Below, one piece after another: positions 45,337 through 53,878 of a stretch of 64,000 nt of DNA. Below the pieces are notes generated by a model. It ran no database searches and was not told the origin of the DNA. It was given only the letters and a program-made list of their open reading frames with translations. The DNA lies in NCBI GenBank assembly GCA_949372635.1, contig CASIAB010000001.1:186001-250000 (forward strand). The letters are read 5' to 3'. The translations under genes and the position numbers were made by a program. The stretch's first letter is position 1. Each line of letters starts with the position of its first letter. The stretch is from an uncultured Pseudomonadales bacterium. Its GTDB lineage: Bacteria > Pseudomonadota > Gammaproteobacteria > Pseudomonadales > Pseudohongiellaceae.

Positions 45337-46326
45337 CTACTGCGCGTTCCTAGCATCTGCCTCATACCGACGCTCTCCGGCGAGTATAGCAGGCATCGCA
45401 TAGTTGCCCTCATGGCAAGCGTATTCATACAATTTTTCACCGGTATACATCGGCATCTCCGCAGTCCAGGGCTGAGTATAGAGCTCTGGATCGTCGATGG
45501 TAAATGTGTAATGGAGCTTGTCATCGGCGACGCGAGTAAATCGTTCCGTCAGCAGAATATTATTGGACATTAACCGCTCTTTCGCAATCTGCCAGCCATT
45601 GAAGTTTTTAGTCTGCACAATCAAGGTATCACCCTCGTAGTAACCTATCGAGTCACCCAGCCACTTATCAAAGGGTAGCTCCTTAAACTCCTGATCCATT
45701 CGCACGATTCGCGCGTTGTGCACCATCTCAGCTAGCAGCATTACATGAGTCGGCCCTTGCACGATTTGCATATGGTTGTTATAGAGACTACTCATGAACG
45801 GCGCTGTTGAAGCGAAACTTATGAGACATCGATCGGAAAGAGTTCTTCCTTCAGGCCCATCGCTCTCTGCTAAGCCCATGGGCAACTGATCCTGCTGCGA
45901 TCGGCGAACTGCCTGCCCCTCTTCTCTCCAGGGAATCTGGCCATCAGGCGGGTCTACAATGAGAGAAGTTCGATACTTGCCATTCATCTGAGCGAGGGCA
46001 TCGCCGGGTGTAATCCAAAAACCGTTATAGCCCCCCACATTTTTGGGCCCCGGAGCTTCGGCACCTGTTGCCTCAAGAAACGCGAGATAGTCAGGTGTAG
46101 AAACCATCTTCGCCAACATCGTTTCCTCGTCTACTTCTAACTCGCCTTCATAGACATCCGCACGCTGGAGGCTGGTTCGGGTCTTGTAGTTCCAGACACC
46201 TTGCACATCCGGCACGCCAAAGTCGGTCTGAGGCGGCATATAGTTCTCGGCAGCAAAGGCGTGAGGTCCTATAAATACAGCTATCATAAGACTAGCAAAC
46301 GCGTTGACTCGCAAGTGAATTCTCAT
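45337..46326 (-). CDS. Secreted protein of an unnamed family (paralogue of the protein at 27.8 kb)
   Basis: 329 residues from the ATG at 46326, which has AAGGA 7 nt upstream. Signal peptide about 1-25 (FIGPHAFAAEN). It shares the pattern of the 27.8-kb protein: FGVPDVQGVWNYKTRTSLQRADVY, NVGGYNGFWITPGDALA, PPDGQIPW, KWLGDSIGYYEGDTLIVQTKNF and YEYACHEGNYAMPAILAGERR. Function unknown. An HxlR regulator gene starts on the same strand just upstream. Confidence 0.85.
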   Translation of the reverse strand: MRIHLRVNAFASLMIAVFIGPHAFAAENYMPPQTDFGVPDVQGVWNYKTRTSLQRADVYEGELEVDEETMLAKMVSTPDYLAFLEATGAEAPGPKNVGGYNGFWITPGDALAQMNGKYRTSLIVDPPDGQIPWREEGQAVRRSQQDQLPMGLAESDGPEGRTLSDRCLISFASTAPFMSSLYNNHMQIVQGPTHVMLLAEMVHNARIVRMDQEFKELPFDKWLGDSIGYYEGDTLIVQTKNFNGWQIAKERLMSNNILLTERFTRVADDKLHYTFTIDDPELYTQPWTAEMPMYTGEKLYEYACHEGNYAMPAILAGERRYEADARNAQ

Positions 46327-46374
46327 GGCGACATCCTTAATTAAATTCATTAGTGGAACTACTCTTCAAAACAA

Positions 46375-46743
46375 TTATACATGTTGGAGTCGACGCGGCA
46401 TTCGGGACCCAGCTACATGAACTTCGCCCCATTTTGCCATCGCTTTAACCACTGGCAGGAGGCCTTCACCTGCTTCCGTTAGGAAATATTCGTATCGTAG
46501 TGGATTATTTTGATAAGGGGTTCTGCGAATCAGCTTATTCTCCAGCAGCATTTTTAAACGACTGGCCAATATGTTGCTTGGAATGCTCTCAACCCCCTGC
46601 TGAAAATCTTTATTGCGGTGACGAGCAAAAAACCCGATATCACGGATAATTAGCAGCGTCCATTTATCACCGACCAAATCCAAGGCCGTGGCAACAGGAC
46701 AGGGACTACGTTTAGCGACCGAACTTGAAAGCTTTTTAATCAT
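46375..46743 (-). CDS. HxlR-family transcriptional regulator
   Basis: 122 residues. A winged-helix HxlR domain: RSPCPVATALDLVGDKWTLLIIRDIGF with the single conserved Cys near the start, IPSNILASRLKMLLENKLIRRTPY as recognition region and YEYFLTEAGEGLLPVV as wing. HxlR proteins often sense electrophiles through that Cys. A strong inverted repeat lies 15-43 bp upstream of the start, so autoregulation is likely. It lies 48 bp upstream of the secreted paralogue, which it may control. Confidence 0.92.
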   Translation of the reverse strand: MIKKLSSSVAKRSPCPVATALDLVGDKWTLLIIRDIGFFARHRNKDFQQGVESIPSNILASRLKMLLENKLIRRTPYQNNPLRYEYFLTEAGEGLLPVVKAMAKWGEVHVAGSRMPRRLQHV

Positions 46744-46757
46744 GGAGGAAGCGTAAC

Positions 46758-46786
46758 TTAGTGACTTGTTTTTTACAAGTGACTAA
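46758..46786. promoter_or_regulatory. Inverted-repeat operator for the HxlR regulator
   Basis: TTAGTGACTTGT, TTTTT, ACAAGTGACTAA: 12-bp arms with one mismatch around a 5-nt spacer. It sits directly upstream of the regulator's ATG on the minus strand and has the size and AT-rich spacer typical of HxlR-family sites. Confidence 0.72.
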
Positions 46787-46973
46787 ATCATGCAAAACAG
46801 AAAATGAGAGGGATCAGATGAGTTAGATGCTTCGAATCGACTTTCAAGGGGATTCAGCTTAGAAATCGTAGGCGCAATGGGCCTTTTATGAAACCTGCTT
46901 TTATAAATCTATGATTCATGCTCAATGCAGCGGGCAACGCGCTTGCAAAGACAGCTGCTGATGCTTTACGCGC

Positions 46974-49340
46974 CTACCGAACGTTATCGGCAAAGATAAA
47001 CTCTGATGGAGGTTGCTGGCCGCGGAGATTCTCCACGAAATAGTCCCAGCGTCGCTTCATAAAGTAGCGTCTATTTCCAAAACCATGGTTAGCATTGGGC
47101 AAAACCACTAGATCGAAGTCCTTGTCAGCTTCGATCAAAGCATCGACCACCAACAGCGTGCTGGAAGGGTGTACGTTGGTATCGAGCATGCCGTGGGCAA
47201 GCAACAGCTTACCTTCCAAGTTAGCAGCCAGCAGTTGGTTCGCCTGATTGTCGTAGTTCGTAGTGACTACTGGCTCGCCTTCATCGGGATTGCTCTCGGG
47301 ATAGGTCTCTAACAGCCCCTGCCACTTCTCGCCCCAGTCATCTTCGTAATTTCGATTATCGTGATTGCCCGCACCGGATACGGCGACCTTGTAGAAATCT
47401 GGATAGCGCAAAATTCCTGCGGTCGATGCGAAGCCACCACCTGAATGCCCCCAGATGCCTATTCTCTCGAGATCCATCCAAGGATTACCTGCCCCTAACT
47501 GCCTGATTCCTTCGATCTGATCTGGCAGGCCGTTGTCGCCCATGTCTGCATAGTAGGCATCGTGAAAAGACTTCGACCTCCCCGGCGTGCCCATGGCATC
47601 TAACTCGACTACGATGAATCCAAGTTCGGCCAGCGACTGCTTGTCATTACGCGAGGAGCGAAACGAGCGCGTGCCGACACTGCCACTTTGAGGCCCGGGG
47701 TAGAGATAGTTCAATATCGGATAGGACTTTGTCTCATCGAAATTAGAAGGCTTGTAAAGTAAGCCGTAGAGGTCGGTGATCTGATCTCTGGCCTTTACGA
47801 TAAATGGACTCGGTGCCACCCAGCCACTCTTGATAAGTGGGTCTATATCCGTTTCTTCGAGAATCAGTTGCGTCTCTCCCGCGGTGTTGCGCACTAAAGA
47901 TACTGGAGCGGTATTTGGTGTCGAATATACATCACTAAAATATTTAGCCGATTCGGACCACCTAATCTGATGGTTTGCAGTCTCCGGGGTTAGGTTTATT
48001 AATTCAGACCCATCGAAATTAACTCGATACAGATACTGAAAATAAGGATCGCCGGGCTCGCGATTCGAGCCGAGGAAATAGATCTGCTGATTTTCTATAT
48101 CGATCTGCTGAATCTGAAGCACTGCCCAACTGCCCTGAGTGATCTGATGCTTCAACTCGCCTGACTGCAGGTCGTGCAAATAGAGGTGCCCCCAATTTTC
48201 TTGCTCAGAGAACCAGACAAACTCATTTCGCTCGGGAAAGACACGCCAATTGGCAGCGTTGTATCCAGATTCGTAATAGGTGTCGACCTCTTCCAGGTAG
48301 ACAGGCCTCACCTCACCGGTTTCTGGATTTGCAATCTGCAGCTGCGCAATCTTGTGATCACGCGAAGAAGAGACGAACGACAATGTCTCGCTATCCTCAC
48401 TCCACTCCACGTCCAGAAACACCCCGCCGCGGCCAGCTATATGATCGCTAGTTGTCGATCTATGGGGGTCGGGTGACATATTTAAAGCTACAATGCGCGG
48501 CGTATCTTCAAGATGAATAACTATTCGCTCGATCATAAATATGTAGTCATCGCCTGGCAGTGGATACTTCCACACATCCAAATCGCCATGACCTACCTGC
48601 GTAGACCACAGATACATCTCGCCCACATTTCTACCGTCGTGACGGAAGGTAGCTATCTTGGTGGAGTCTGGCGACCATAAGAGAACCGGACCATCGTCGC
48701 GTAACCACCCTGCATTATTGGTCGCATATCCATAGTCCTGCTCACCATCGAAGGTGAGTTGGGTCGCCTCGTTGCTCGCAGTATCCCGAACCCAAAGGTT
48801 GTGCTCATTGATAAAGGCTGCCCTGCCGCCGTCAGGGGAAATAAATTCACTTGGTGGAGCCTCCGCGAGCTGGTTGAGCGTGTAGCTGCTCAGGTCCAGC
48901 ACATAACTTTGATCCTCATAATCGAATTCGAGCTGCCCTGGCGCCTCACCCAGATGCAGCCGCGACAGGCTTAAGTCATTACCGTCAACTTCCTCGTCTA
49001 CATAGGTTGCCAGTTCCATTGCTAGACGAGTCGTATCGAAAAGTGGCAATTTTTGCGCCGTCTTTACATCCACTAAAATATAATCAGAGCCGCTCCGGGT
49101 TGAACGGTGATAGATCAATCGATCATCATCCTGCCAGTATTGAGCGAGGATATTATTCTGAACTAGCTCAGCAGTATTGATTCCAAGAAAGCTTTCCGCT
49201 CGCTCATAGTCGGCGGCGGTTATGCTCTCCAGGCTAGGTACGACAGCCGTAACTGTCTCGTTGTTAGGCCCCGGTGAACAGGCCTGAATGATGGCAAGGG
49301 AAAATAGTACGATCGAGCTACGTCTAATCGTGTGATTCAT
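46974..49340 (-). CDS. S9-family prolyl oligopeptidase/DPP-IV-like lipoprotein peptidase
   Basis: 788 residues. A lipobox is visible (LFSLAIIQACSPG), so it is a lipid-anchored periplasmic peptidase. An N-terminal eight-bladed propeller region (DPPIV_N: TKIATFRHDGRNVGEMYLWS) precedes a C-terminal alpha/beta-hydrolase. The nucleophile motif GHSGGGFAS and the His in NANHGFG are seen, with an Asp in AHGMLDTNVHPSS. It removes N-terminal dipeptides or cuts after Pro. The ATG at 49340 follows GAGAGG. Confidence 0.92.
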   Translation of the reverse strand: MNHTIRRSSIVLFSLAIIQACSPGPNNETVTAVVPSLESITAADYERAESFLGINTAELVQNNILAQYWQDDDRLIYHRSTRSGSDYILVDVKTAQKLPLFDTTRLAMELATYVDEEVDGNDLSLSRLHLGEAPGQLEFDYEDQSYVLDLSSYTLNQLAEAPPSEFISPDGGRAAFINEHNLWVRDTASNEATQLTFDGEQDYGYATNNAGWLRDDGPVLLWSPDSTKIATFRHDGRNVGEMYLWSTQVGHGDLDVWKYPLPGDDYIFMIERIVIHLEDTPRIVALNMSPDPHRSTTSDHIAGRGGVFLDVEWSEDSETLSFVSSSRDHKIAQLQIANPETGEVRPVYLEEVDTYYESGYNAANWRVFPERNEFVWFSEQENWGHLYLHDLQSGELKHQITQGSWAVLQIQQIDIENQQIYFLGSNREPGDPYFQYLYRVNFDGSELINLTPETANHQIRWSESAKYFSDVYSTPNTAPVSLVRNTAGETQLILEETDIDPLIKSGWVAPSPFIVKARDQITDLYGLLYKPSNFDETKSYPILNYLYPGPQSGSVGTRSFRSSRNDKQSLAELGFIVVELDAMGTPGRSKSFHDAYYADMGDNGLPDQIEGIRQLGAGNPWMDLERIGIWGHSGGGFASTAGILRYPDFYKVAVSGAGNHDNRNYEDDWGEKWQGLLETYPESNPDEGEPVVTTNYDNQANQLLAANLEGKLLLAHGMLDTNVHPSSTLLVVDALIEADKDFDLVVLPNANHGFGNRRYFMKRRWDYFVENLRGQQPPSEFIFADNVR

Positions 49341-49377
49341 CAATGCAGCCTCTCATGTGCAACTAGGAAAGTAGACG

Positions 49378-50430
49378 CTAAAGGAGTGCGTCTAATATTA
49401 AGTCAACCGATTCGACTATGCGCTGGTCTCTAACTCTTAGATCAGGACAAAATTCGATACCAGTCAGATGCTGCAATCCTAGGATATAGCGTACAGCAAT
49501 CTTGCTCGCCTGCTCATCAGAGAATTGCTGATCTTTTTCAGTGACCATGCCCCGGGCGAATTCTTTGGAGAATGAAACTGGCCTGCCATTACGCTGCAGA
49601 ACATTGCTGCTGTCATCCAGGCGCCAGAAGCGCGAGGAGTCCATGGTGTAGAGTTCATCTGCTGCTACAATCTTGCCCGCATTATTGATGCCGTGCTCGG
49701 TCTTTGTATCCACCAGCACCATACCTCGTCCAGCCAGATACTGAGAGATCATACCGAAAGCCATCAGCGATGAATTTCGGATTTCATTGTACTGCGCCTG
49801 AGTACAAACACCGCTATCGATCAGCGATTTCGCATCGGTAGTTTGATCGACCTTGTCCTTGGTGCTCGGAGTATCCATGACGTATGGCAGGATACCGTTT
49901 GGGACCAGATCAGCAACGCTCATCTCATGCCCAGCATAGTGAAGCACAGCTTTTCCAGTCTCTTTAGCCCGCAACCAATGTTGATACAAAGATGTAGAAG
50001 TCGAGCTCTCAGCCATATAAAGACGCAGAACATTCTCGATACTAACTATCTCTAGATTCTCAGAGGGAATAACTGTCGAACTCGGCAGCAATCCATCCAC
50101 GGCAAACTGCGAAGAACCCAACACATCCTCTACCAGACGCAGCATATGGTCGTGATTAATCGCTAACACCTGATCTTTGAATGGGATCGCGCCGCGATTA
50201 ACATCATGGGTCGAGATTCGATTGTTGCGAAACATGAGTCGCAGCGAAATGCCCGATGCATTAACTAAAGCATCCCCAAATACGGAGTCTGATACCTTGC
50301 CTTTGAGCACAGACGCTCTATTCAGGCGAGGAATATCTCCATCAGCTATGAGCTGCTGTATGGTTCGACCCTCATTGACCGAACTGCCGTGCTCGGCGAC
50401 TAATTCTCGGATTTGCTTCTCGTCTAGCAT
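49378..50430 (-). CDS. purC: SAICAR synthetase-like protein (long, divergent PurC)
   Basis: 350 residues. The ATP-grasp-like PurC fold: VLKGKVSDSVF, LRLMFRNNRISTHDVNRGAIPFKDQVLAIN, the VDTKTEHGINNAGKIVAADELYTMDSSRFW block with substrate and metal residues, and SFSKEFARGMV. It would catalyse aspartate addition to CAIR in purine synthesis. It is longer than the about 240-residue E. coli enzyme and resembles the longer bacterial/eukaryotic branch. Alone, between the peptidase and the tRNA. Confidence 0.87.
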   Translation of the reverse strand: MLDEKQIRELVAEHGSSVNEGRTIQQLIADGDIPRLNRASVLKGKVSDSVFGDALVNASGISLRLMFRNNRISTHDVNRGAIPFKDQVLAINHDHMLRLVEDVLGSSQFAVDGLLPSSTVIPSENLEIVSIENVLRLYMAESSTSTSLYQHWLRAKETGKAVLHYAGHEMSVADLVPNGILPYVMDTPSTKDKVDQTTDAKSLIDSGVCTQAQYNEIRNSSLMAFGMISQYLAGRGMVLVDTKTEHGINNAGKIVAADELYTMDSSRFWRLDDSSNVLQRNGRPVSFSKEFARGMVTEKDQQFSDEQASKIAVRYILGLQHLTGIEFCPDLRVRDQRIVESVDLILDALL

Positions 50431-50626
50431 GGAATTTTCGACTACCGCCTATAGCGTGGAATTAAGCAATAAAGAATAAGTGAATCGTTGAGGGACTACA
50501 AGATTGCTAGAGGCGTTGCTACACATGTCAGCGGCGCCACTGCTAAAGGTCGCCATATAGATAGTTGACCTGCCTAATTTTGCTACTAAAATGCTACTGA
50601 GGTAAATCTTACTGAAGAAGTGAAAG

Positions 50627-50704
50627 TGGTGCCGCCACCAAGAGTCGAACTCGGGACCTGCTGATTACAAGTCAGCTGCTCTACCACGGCTGAGCTATAG
50701 CGGC
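50627..50704 (-). tRNA. tRNA-Thr(TGT) with encoded CCA
   Basis: The minus strand folds into a full cloverleaf: acceptor GCCGCTA paired with TGGCGGC, D arm GCTCAGCCGTGGTAGAGC, anticodon stem GCTGA/TCAGC with loop CTTGTAA (anticodon TGT), T arm CCGAG-TTCGACT-CTTGG, discriminator A and an encoded CCA. It decodes ACA (and other Thr codons by wobble). Confidence 0.95.
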
Positions 50705-50979
50705 ATATTCCTTTATTTCCCTGTCAGGCCGCGCATACTACATAAAAAGAGCCACAGCATCAATAGTTCAGTTAGTTGATCTTTGAGGCTCCGGTGTAAC
50801 AGGCTCCCCCGCCCGCATATAACTACGTCTACGCAGCAGGATCGGCGTACGAGTAGCGCTCAGAATGCTGTGCTTAAAAGTGTATGTCGAGCGCTCCTGC
50901 CACTGGTTCCGCATAAGCTATTTAGCTATCTATAACTGACTGTCTCACTGTCCAGTATTTTGCTGCTTAAGTAAAAGAT

Positions 50980-51003
50980 CACCCTACTCTGAGGAGCAGG
51001 GTG
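50980..51003. terminator. Hairpin in the 50705-51584 non-coding stretch
   Basis: CACCCT-A-CTC, loop TGAG, GAG-C-AGGGTG: a 6+3 bp stem with one mismatch. No T-run. The stretch between the tRNA and the acyltransferase operon otherwise holds only decayed coding pieces. Confidence 0.3.
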
Positions 51004-51279
51004 TAGGCTATCTATTGCCGGGCGAAGGCGCACAGCTAAGCGAGAATGCATCGTTTTCAACTGGCTATTTCTTTGAAGATGACCAGTATAAAATTATTGC
51101 CAGCGACGAAGTGTTAAGCCGGACGCACTAATCGATCGCGCTGCTGCCGGTATGCTGCTTGCAACTTTTATCGGCCGCTTGATAGGAGATATCGCTTACG
51201 AGTATCCACAGCTGGAAATCTAATCTACTCAGGAAATGGGCCGAGTAAAGAAGGTTGATTTTCCAACAATCGACGGTAG

Positions 51280-51489
51280 CTCACCAATGCCCTTGAGGGG
51301 CCGCATATTGCTGAAGGCGCTAGCATGTTTGCGGATGGCCGCAAGGTTCCCGCTTCATTAGAGTGCGAGTCGGATAGCTTACACGATTGTGATGAAGAGA
51401 TAATTCTGGTGTACCTGAATAACTTGCCGGAAGCGTTCAAGATGCATTTTTTGCAGGTGCAGACACCACTTGGTTTATTTAGTAATTAG
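51280..51489 (+). pseudogene. Remnant of a secreted protein, family not recognised
   Basis: The frame ending in TAG at 51489 reads ASMFADGRKVPASLECESDS, then EEIILVYLNNLPEAFKMHFL and VQTPLGLFSN. The alternating pattern and the HFLQVQTPLGLF ending look like the last strand of a beta-sandwich or IPT-like domain. Upstream pieces in other frames (for example SFSTGYFFEDDQYKIIASDE at about 51050 and LATFIGRLIGDIAYEYPQ near 51160) suggest the rest of the decayed gene. No start codon joins them. Confidence 0.4.
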
Positions 51490-51584
51490 CATTTATTTTC
51501 TGTGAATTAGGGATGCGAGCGCCGGCTGAATGACCACGCTATGAATTCAGCTGGATTTTTCTCTTCCAGATAATAGCTTAAATC

Positions 51585-52745
51585 TCAAGCCGTTGGCTTA
51601 TCGAGGCGACGATAGAGCAATCTTCGCAGCGGAAACTCTACAAATCGGTAGAGCAGGTAACTCAACAATATAAGTCCAAGCATTAAAATCGCAATATGAA
51701 CAGGAAACTGTAGCGACGGCGCTAGCAAATCGGTGTATTGCAGGAACTCCATCACTGGCCAATGAAAACAATACAGTACGTAGCTCATGCCACCTAAGGT
51801 GGTGCACAGTCGTGTTATTTTCTTGCCAGGATACCATTCCAGCTTCAGCAGTGCGTAGACCATCATTACAATAAACGGTAGCTCAACGAAAAATATATGG
51901 TACACATAAGGAATGTAGTTCGACGCAAAATGAATGACGCTGACATAGGCCGCAACAGATACTAAACTGGGTAACAGTTTTATGGACCTTGAGTCGGAGC
52001 TTTTCTGTGTCAAAACGAAGGCTTTGTACATCAGCATACCAAATAGAAACTCGATGCCACGGATCACCGGATTGGTCATAATGGATCCGGTTATGTCTAT
52101 CGCACCCAAGGTTTCGACGCCTGGTAAATAGAGTTGGATTAAAGCAAATTGCAGTAGGTAACCGGCTATGAATGCGGCGATAACCCGCCGCAGCGAATTG
52201 ATCGGCTTAATCAGCAGCAACAATAGCGGGAAGCATAAATAGAAATACATTTCCAGTACTAACGACCACAGTGGTCCATTGAATAACAGTTTCAAAGTCT
52301 GGATAGGACTTAGTGATTGCGCAAAAAGCAGGTGGCGCCAGCTTGCTCCGATCCAGAATTGAGCTTCTTTGGTTTTCGGCAGATCGTGAGTAAGCAGATT
52401 TGGTCGATTAACTTCGGTGAAGAAACCCTCTCCTAGATTGTTATAGCCGTATACCACGAATAGCGCCGACGTTATTACTGCCAAGGAATACACGGGGTAG
52501 ATTCGAACAACGCGATGCAGATAGAATCGTCGAACATCTGCAATGGAGGTCAATTTTGGGTAGGTGTAGCACAAGATGAAACCACTGACGACAAAAAACC
52601 AAGACACAGCGGTGGTAGCAAAGGCGCCATAGATGACGAACTTACCAAAAATCATTTCATAGTGTACTAACACTACTAGCGCAGAAGCTATAAACCGGAG
52701 CGCGTCTAGGATTGGGATTTTTTGCCTGCTAACCGTCATAATCAT
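51585..52745 (-). CDS. OafA/YrhL-type membrane acyltransferase (second copy)
   Basis: 386 residues, about 10 membrane segments. Acyltransferase_3 marks: LDALRFIASALVVLVHY with the catalytic His, the YLHRVVRIYPVYSL block, GPLWSLVLEMYFYL and HWPVMEFLQY. It transfers an acyl group from a cytoplasmic donor to a sugar or glycan. Its start overlaps the upstream acyltransferase stop by 4 bp. Confidence 0.9.
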   Translation of the reverse strand: MIMTVSRQKIPILDALRFIASALVVLVHYEMIFGKFVIYGAFATTAVSWFFVVSGFILCYTYPKLTSIADVRRFYLHRVVRIYPVYSLAVITSALFVVYGYNNLGEGFFTEVNRPNLLTHDLPKTKEAQFWIGASWRHLLFAQSLSPIQTLKLLFNGPLWSLVLEMYFYLCFPLLLLLIKPINSLRRVIAAFIAGYLLQFALIQLYLPGVETLGAIDITGSIMTNPVIRGIEFLFGMLMYKAFVLTQKSSDSRSIKLLPSLVSVAAYVSVIHFASNYIPYVYHIFFVELPFIVMMVYALLKLEWYPGKKITRLCTTLGGMSYVLYCFHWPVMEFLQYTDLLAPSLQFPVHIAILMLGLILLSYLLYRFVEFPLRRLLYRRLDKPTA

Positions 52746-53872
52746 GCCTGCGCATCAGCGTGAGCCTGGGCCATATAAGTCCGGCGCCGCACCAGAAACG
52801 GACGTTCAATAATCCAGTAAGTTGCTGTGGAAATCAGCACCACCAAGGGCATGATAATAAACGTGGTGTTCAGTAGCGCGGTGCCAAATGGATCGGAAAT
52901 GTGCAGCCACACGGCCCAGTCTCTGCCCATTAGGTAATCCAGAACCACATAGTGAACCAGATAGACTGAATAACTGACCGTACCCAGCGCCACCAATAAT
53001 TTGCCTAACCAGGCGGGAAAACATCGTGAAAATGACAGATAGCCGATTACAAATATCGCCCAGCAACTGGCTTCTATGGTCGGCCACATCGCCCACTTGC
53101 CATAATTGCTGCCGTTACCGCCAAGCTGATTGAAGACGTATAATGCTGTTACTACCAGTAATAAGCCCAGCAATGCGAGCACGTCAAATTTTTTACTCTC
53201 ATCGAAATACCTCAGATAAAAAAGGCCGGCTAACATGCCTATCAGAAATTGATCTAGCCGCCCCATAATGGACCAATAACTGACCTGCAACATATTGGCC
53301 CCCTCTAACATCATGTAATAACGGATCGATAGGAGCAGAAAAATTAACAGAGTCAGAGCATACCAATCAAATTTTTTCACCAGCAGTATTAGAAAAGGAA
53401 ACAGCAGATAGAAATGCCATTCGACGGCGATAGACCAGAACACGAATGTGAAAGCTCCCCCATCAATTGCCTCAGGACTGTTTGCTCCGAAGAAGACTGA
53501 ACGCGCCAGTCCAAGCCAGCTAAGATTTTCCGTGTTGAAGATGATGCCCAAGGTGAGGAAAAACAGGAAAAGTGGGTAGGTCCTCAATAAACGGTTTCTG
53601 TAAAATCCTACAAAATTCAGTTCGCGTTGTGATGAGCCAACGGTAAAAACGAAGGCAGACAACACAAAGAAAAGCGAAACGGCCGTGTGGCCCTCGATGA
53701 TCAGTGAAATGAAAGGATTCTCAGCAAGCGGCCAGAAGCTCAGGTTATAAGCAACATCGCTCTGTAAACTGTGTGTGATTAGATGGCAGCCGTGAAAAAA
53801 CAATACCAGAAGAGCAGCGAATCCGCGAAGGTGGTCGAGCGCAGGAATGTAACCGAAGTTAGAGCTCTTCAT
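52742..53872 (-). CDS. OafA/YrhL-type membrane acyltransferase (first copy)
   Basis: 376 residues. LDHLRGFAALLVLFFHGCH with the catalytic His, then RNRLLRTYPLFLFF, FVFWSIAVEWHFYLLFPFLI and YSVYLVHYVVLDYL, the acyltransferase_3 pattern. It is similar to but clearly distinct from the second copy, so the pair acts on different positions or substrates. It begins 6 bp after the copper/heme fusion gene. A surface glycan modification role is likely. Confidence 0.9.
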   Translation of the reverse strand: MKSSNFGYIPALDHLRGFAALLVLFFHGCHLITHSLQSDVAYNLSFWPLAENPFISLIIEGHTAVSLFFVLSAFVFTVGSSQRELNFVGFYRNRLLRTYPLFLFFLTLGIIFNTENLSWLGLARSVFFGANSPEAIDGGAFTFVFWSIAVEWHFYLLFPFLILLVKKFDWYALTLLIFLLLSIRYYMMLEGANMLQVSYWSIMGRLDQFLIGMLAGLFYLRYFDESKKFDVLALLGLLLVVTALYVFNQLGGNGSNYGKWAMWPTIEASCWAIFVIGYLSFSRCFPAWLGKLLVALGTVSYSVYLVHYVVLDYLMGRDWAVWLHISDPFGTALLNTTFIIMPLVVLISTATYWIIERPFLVRRRTYMAQAHADAQA

Positions 53873-53878
53873 GAAGGG

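Noticed and set aside
50627-50704. tRNA-Thr as a phage or island attachment site
   Set aside because: No integrase, no repeated tRNA 3' end and no island boundary were seen next to it.
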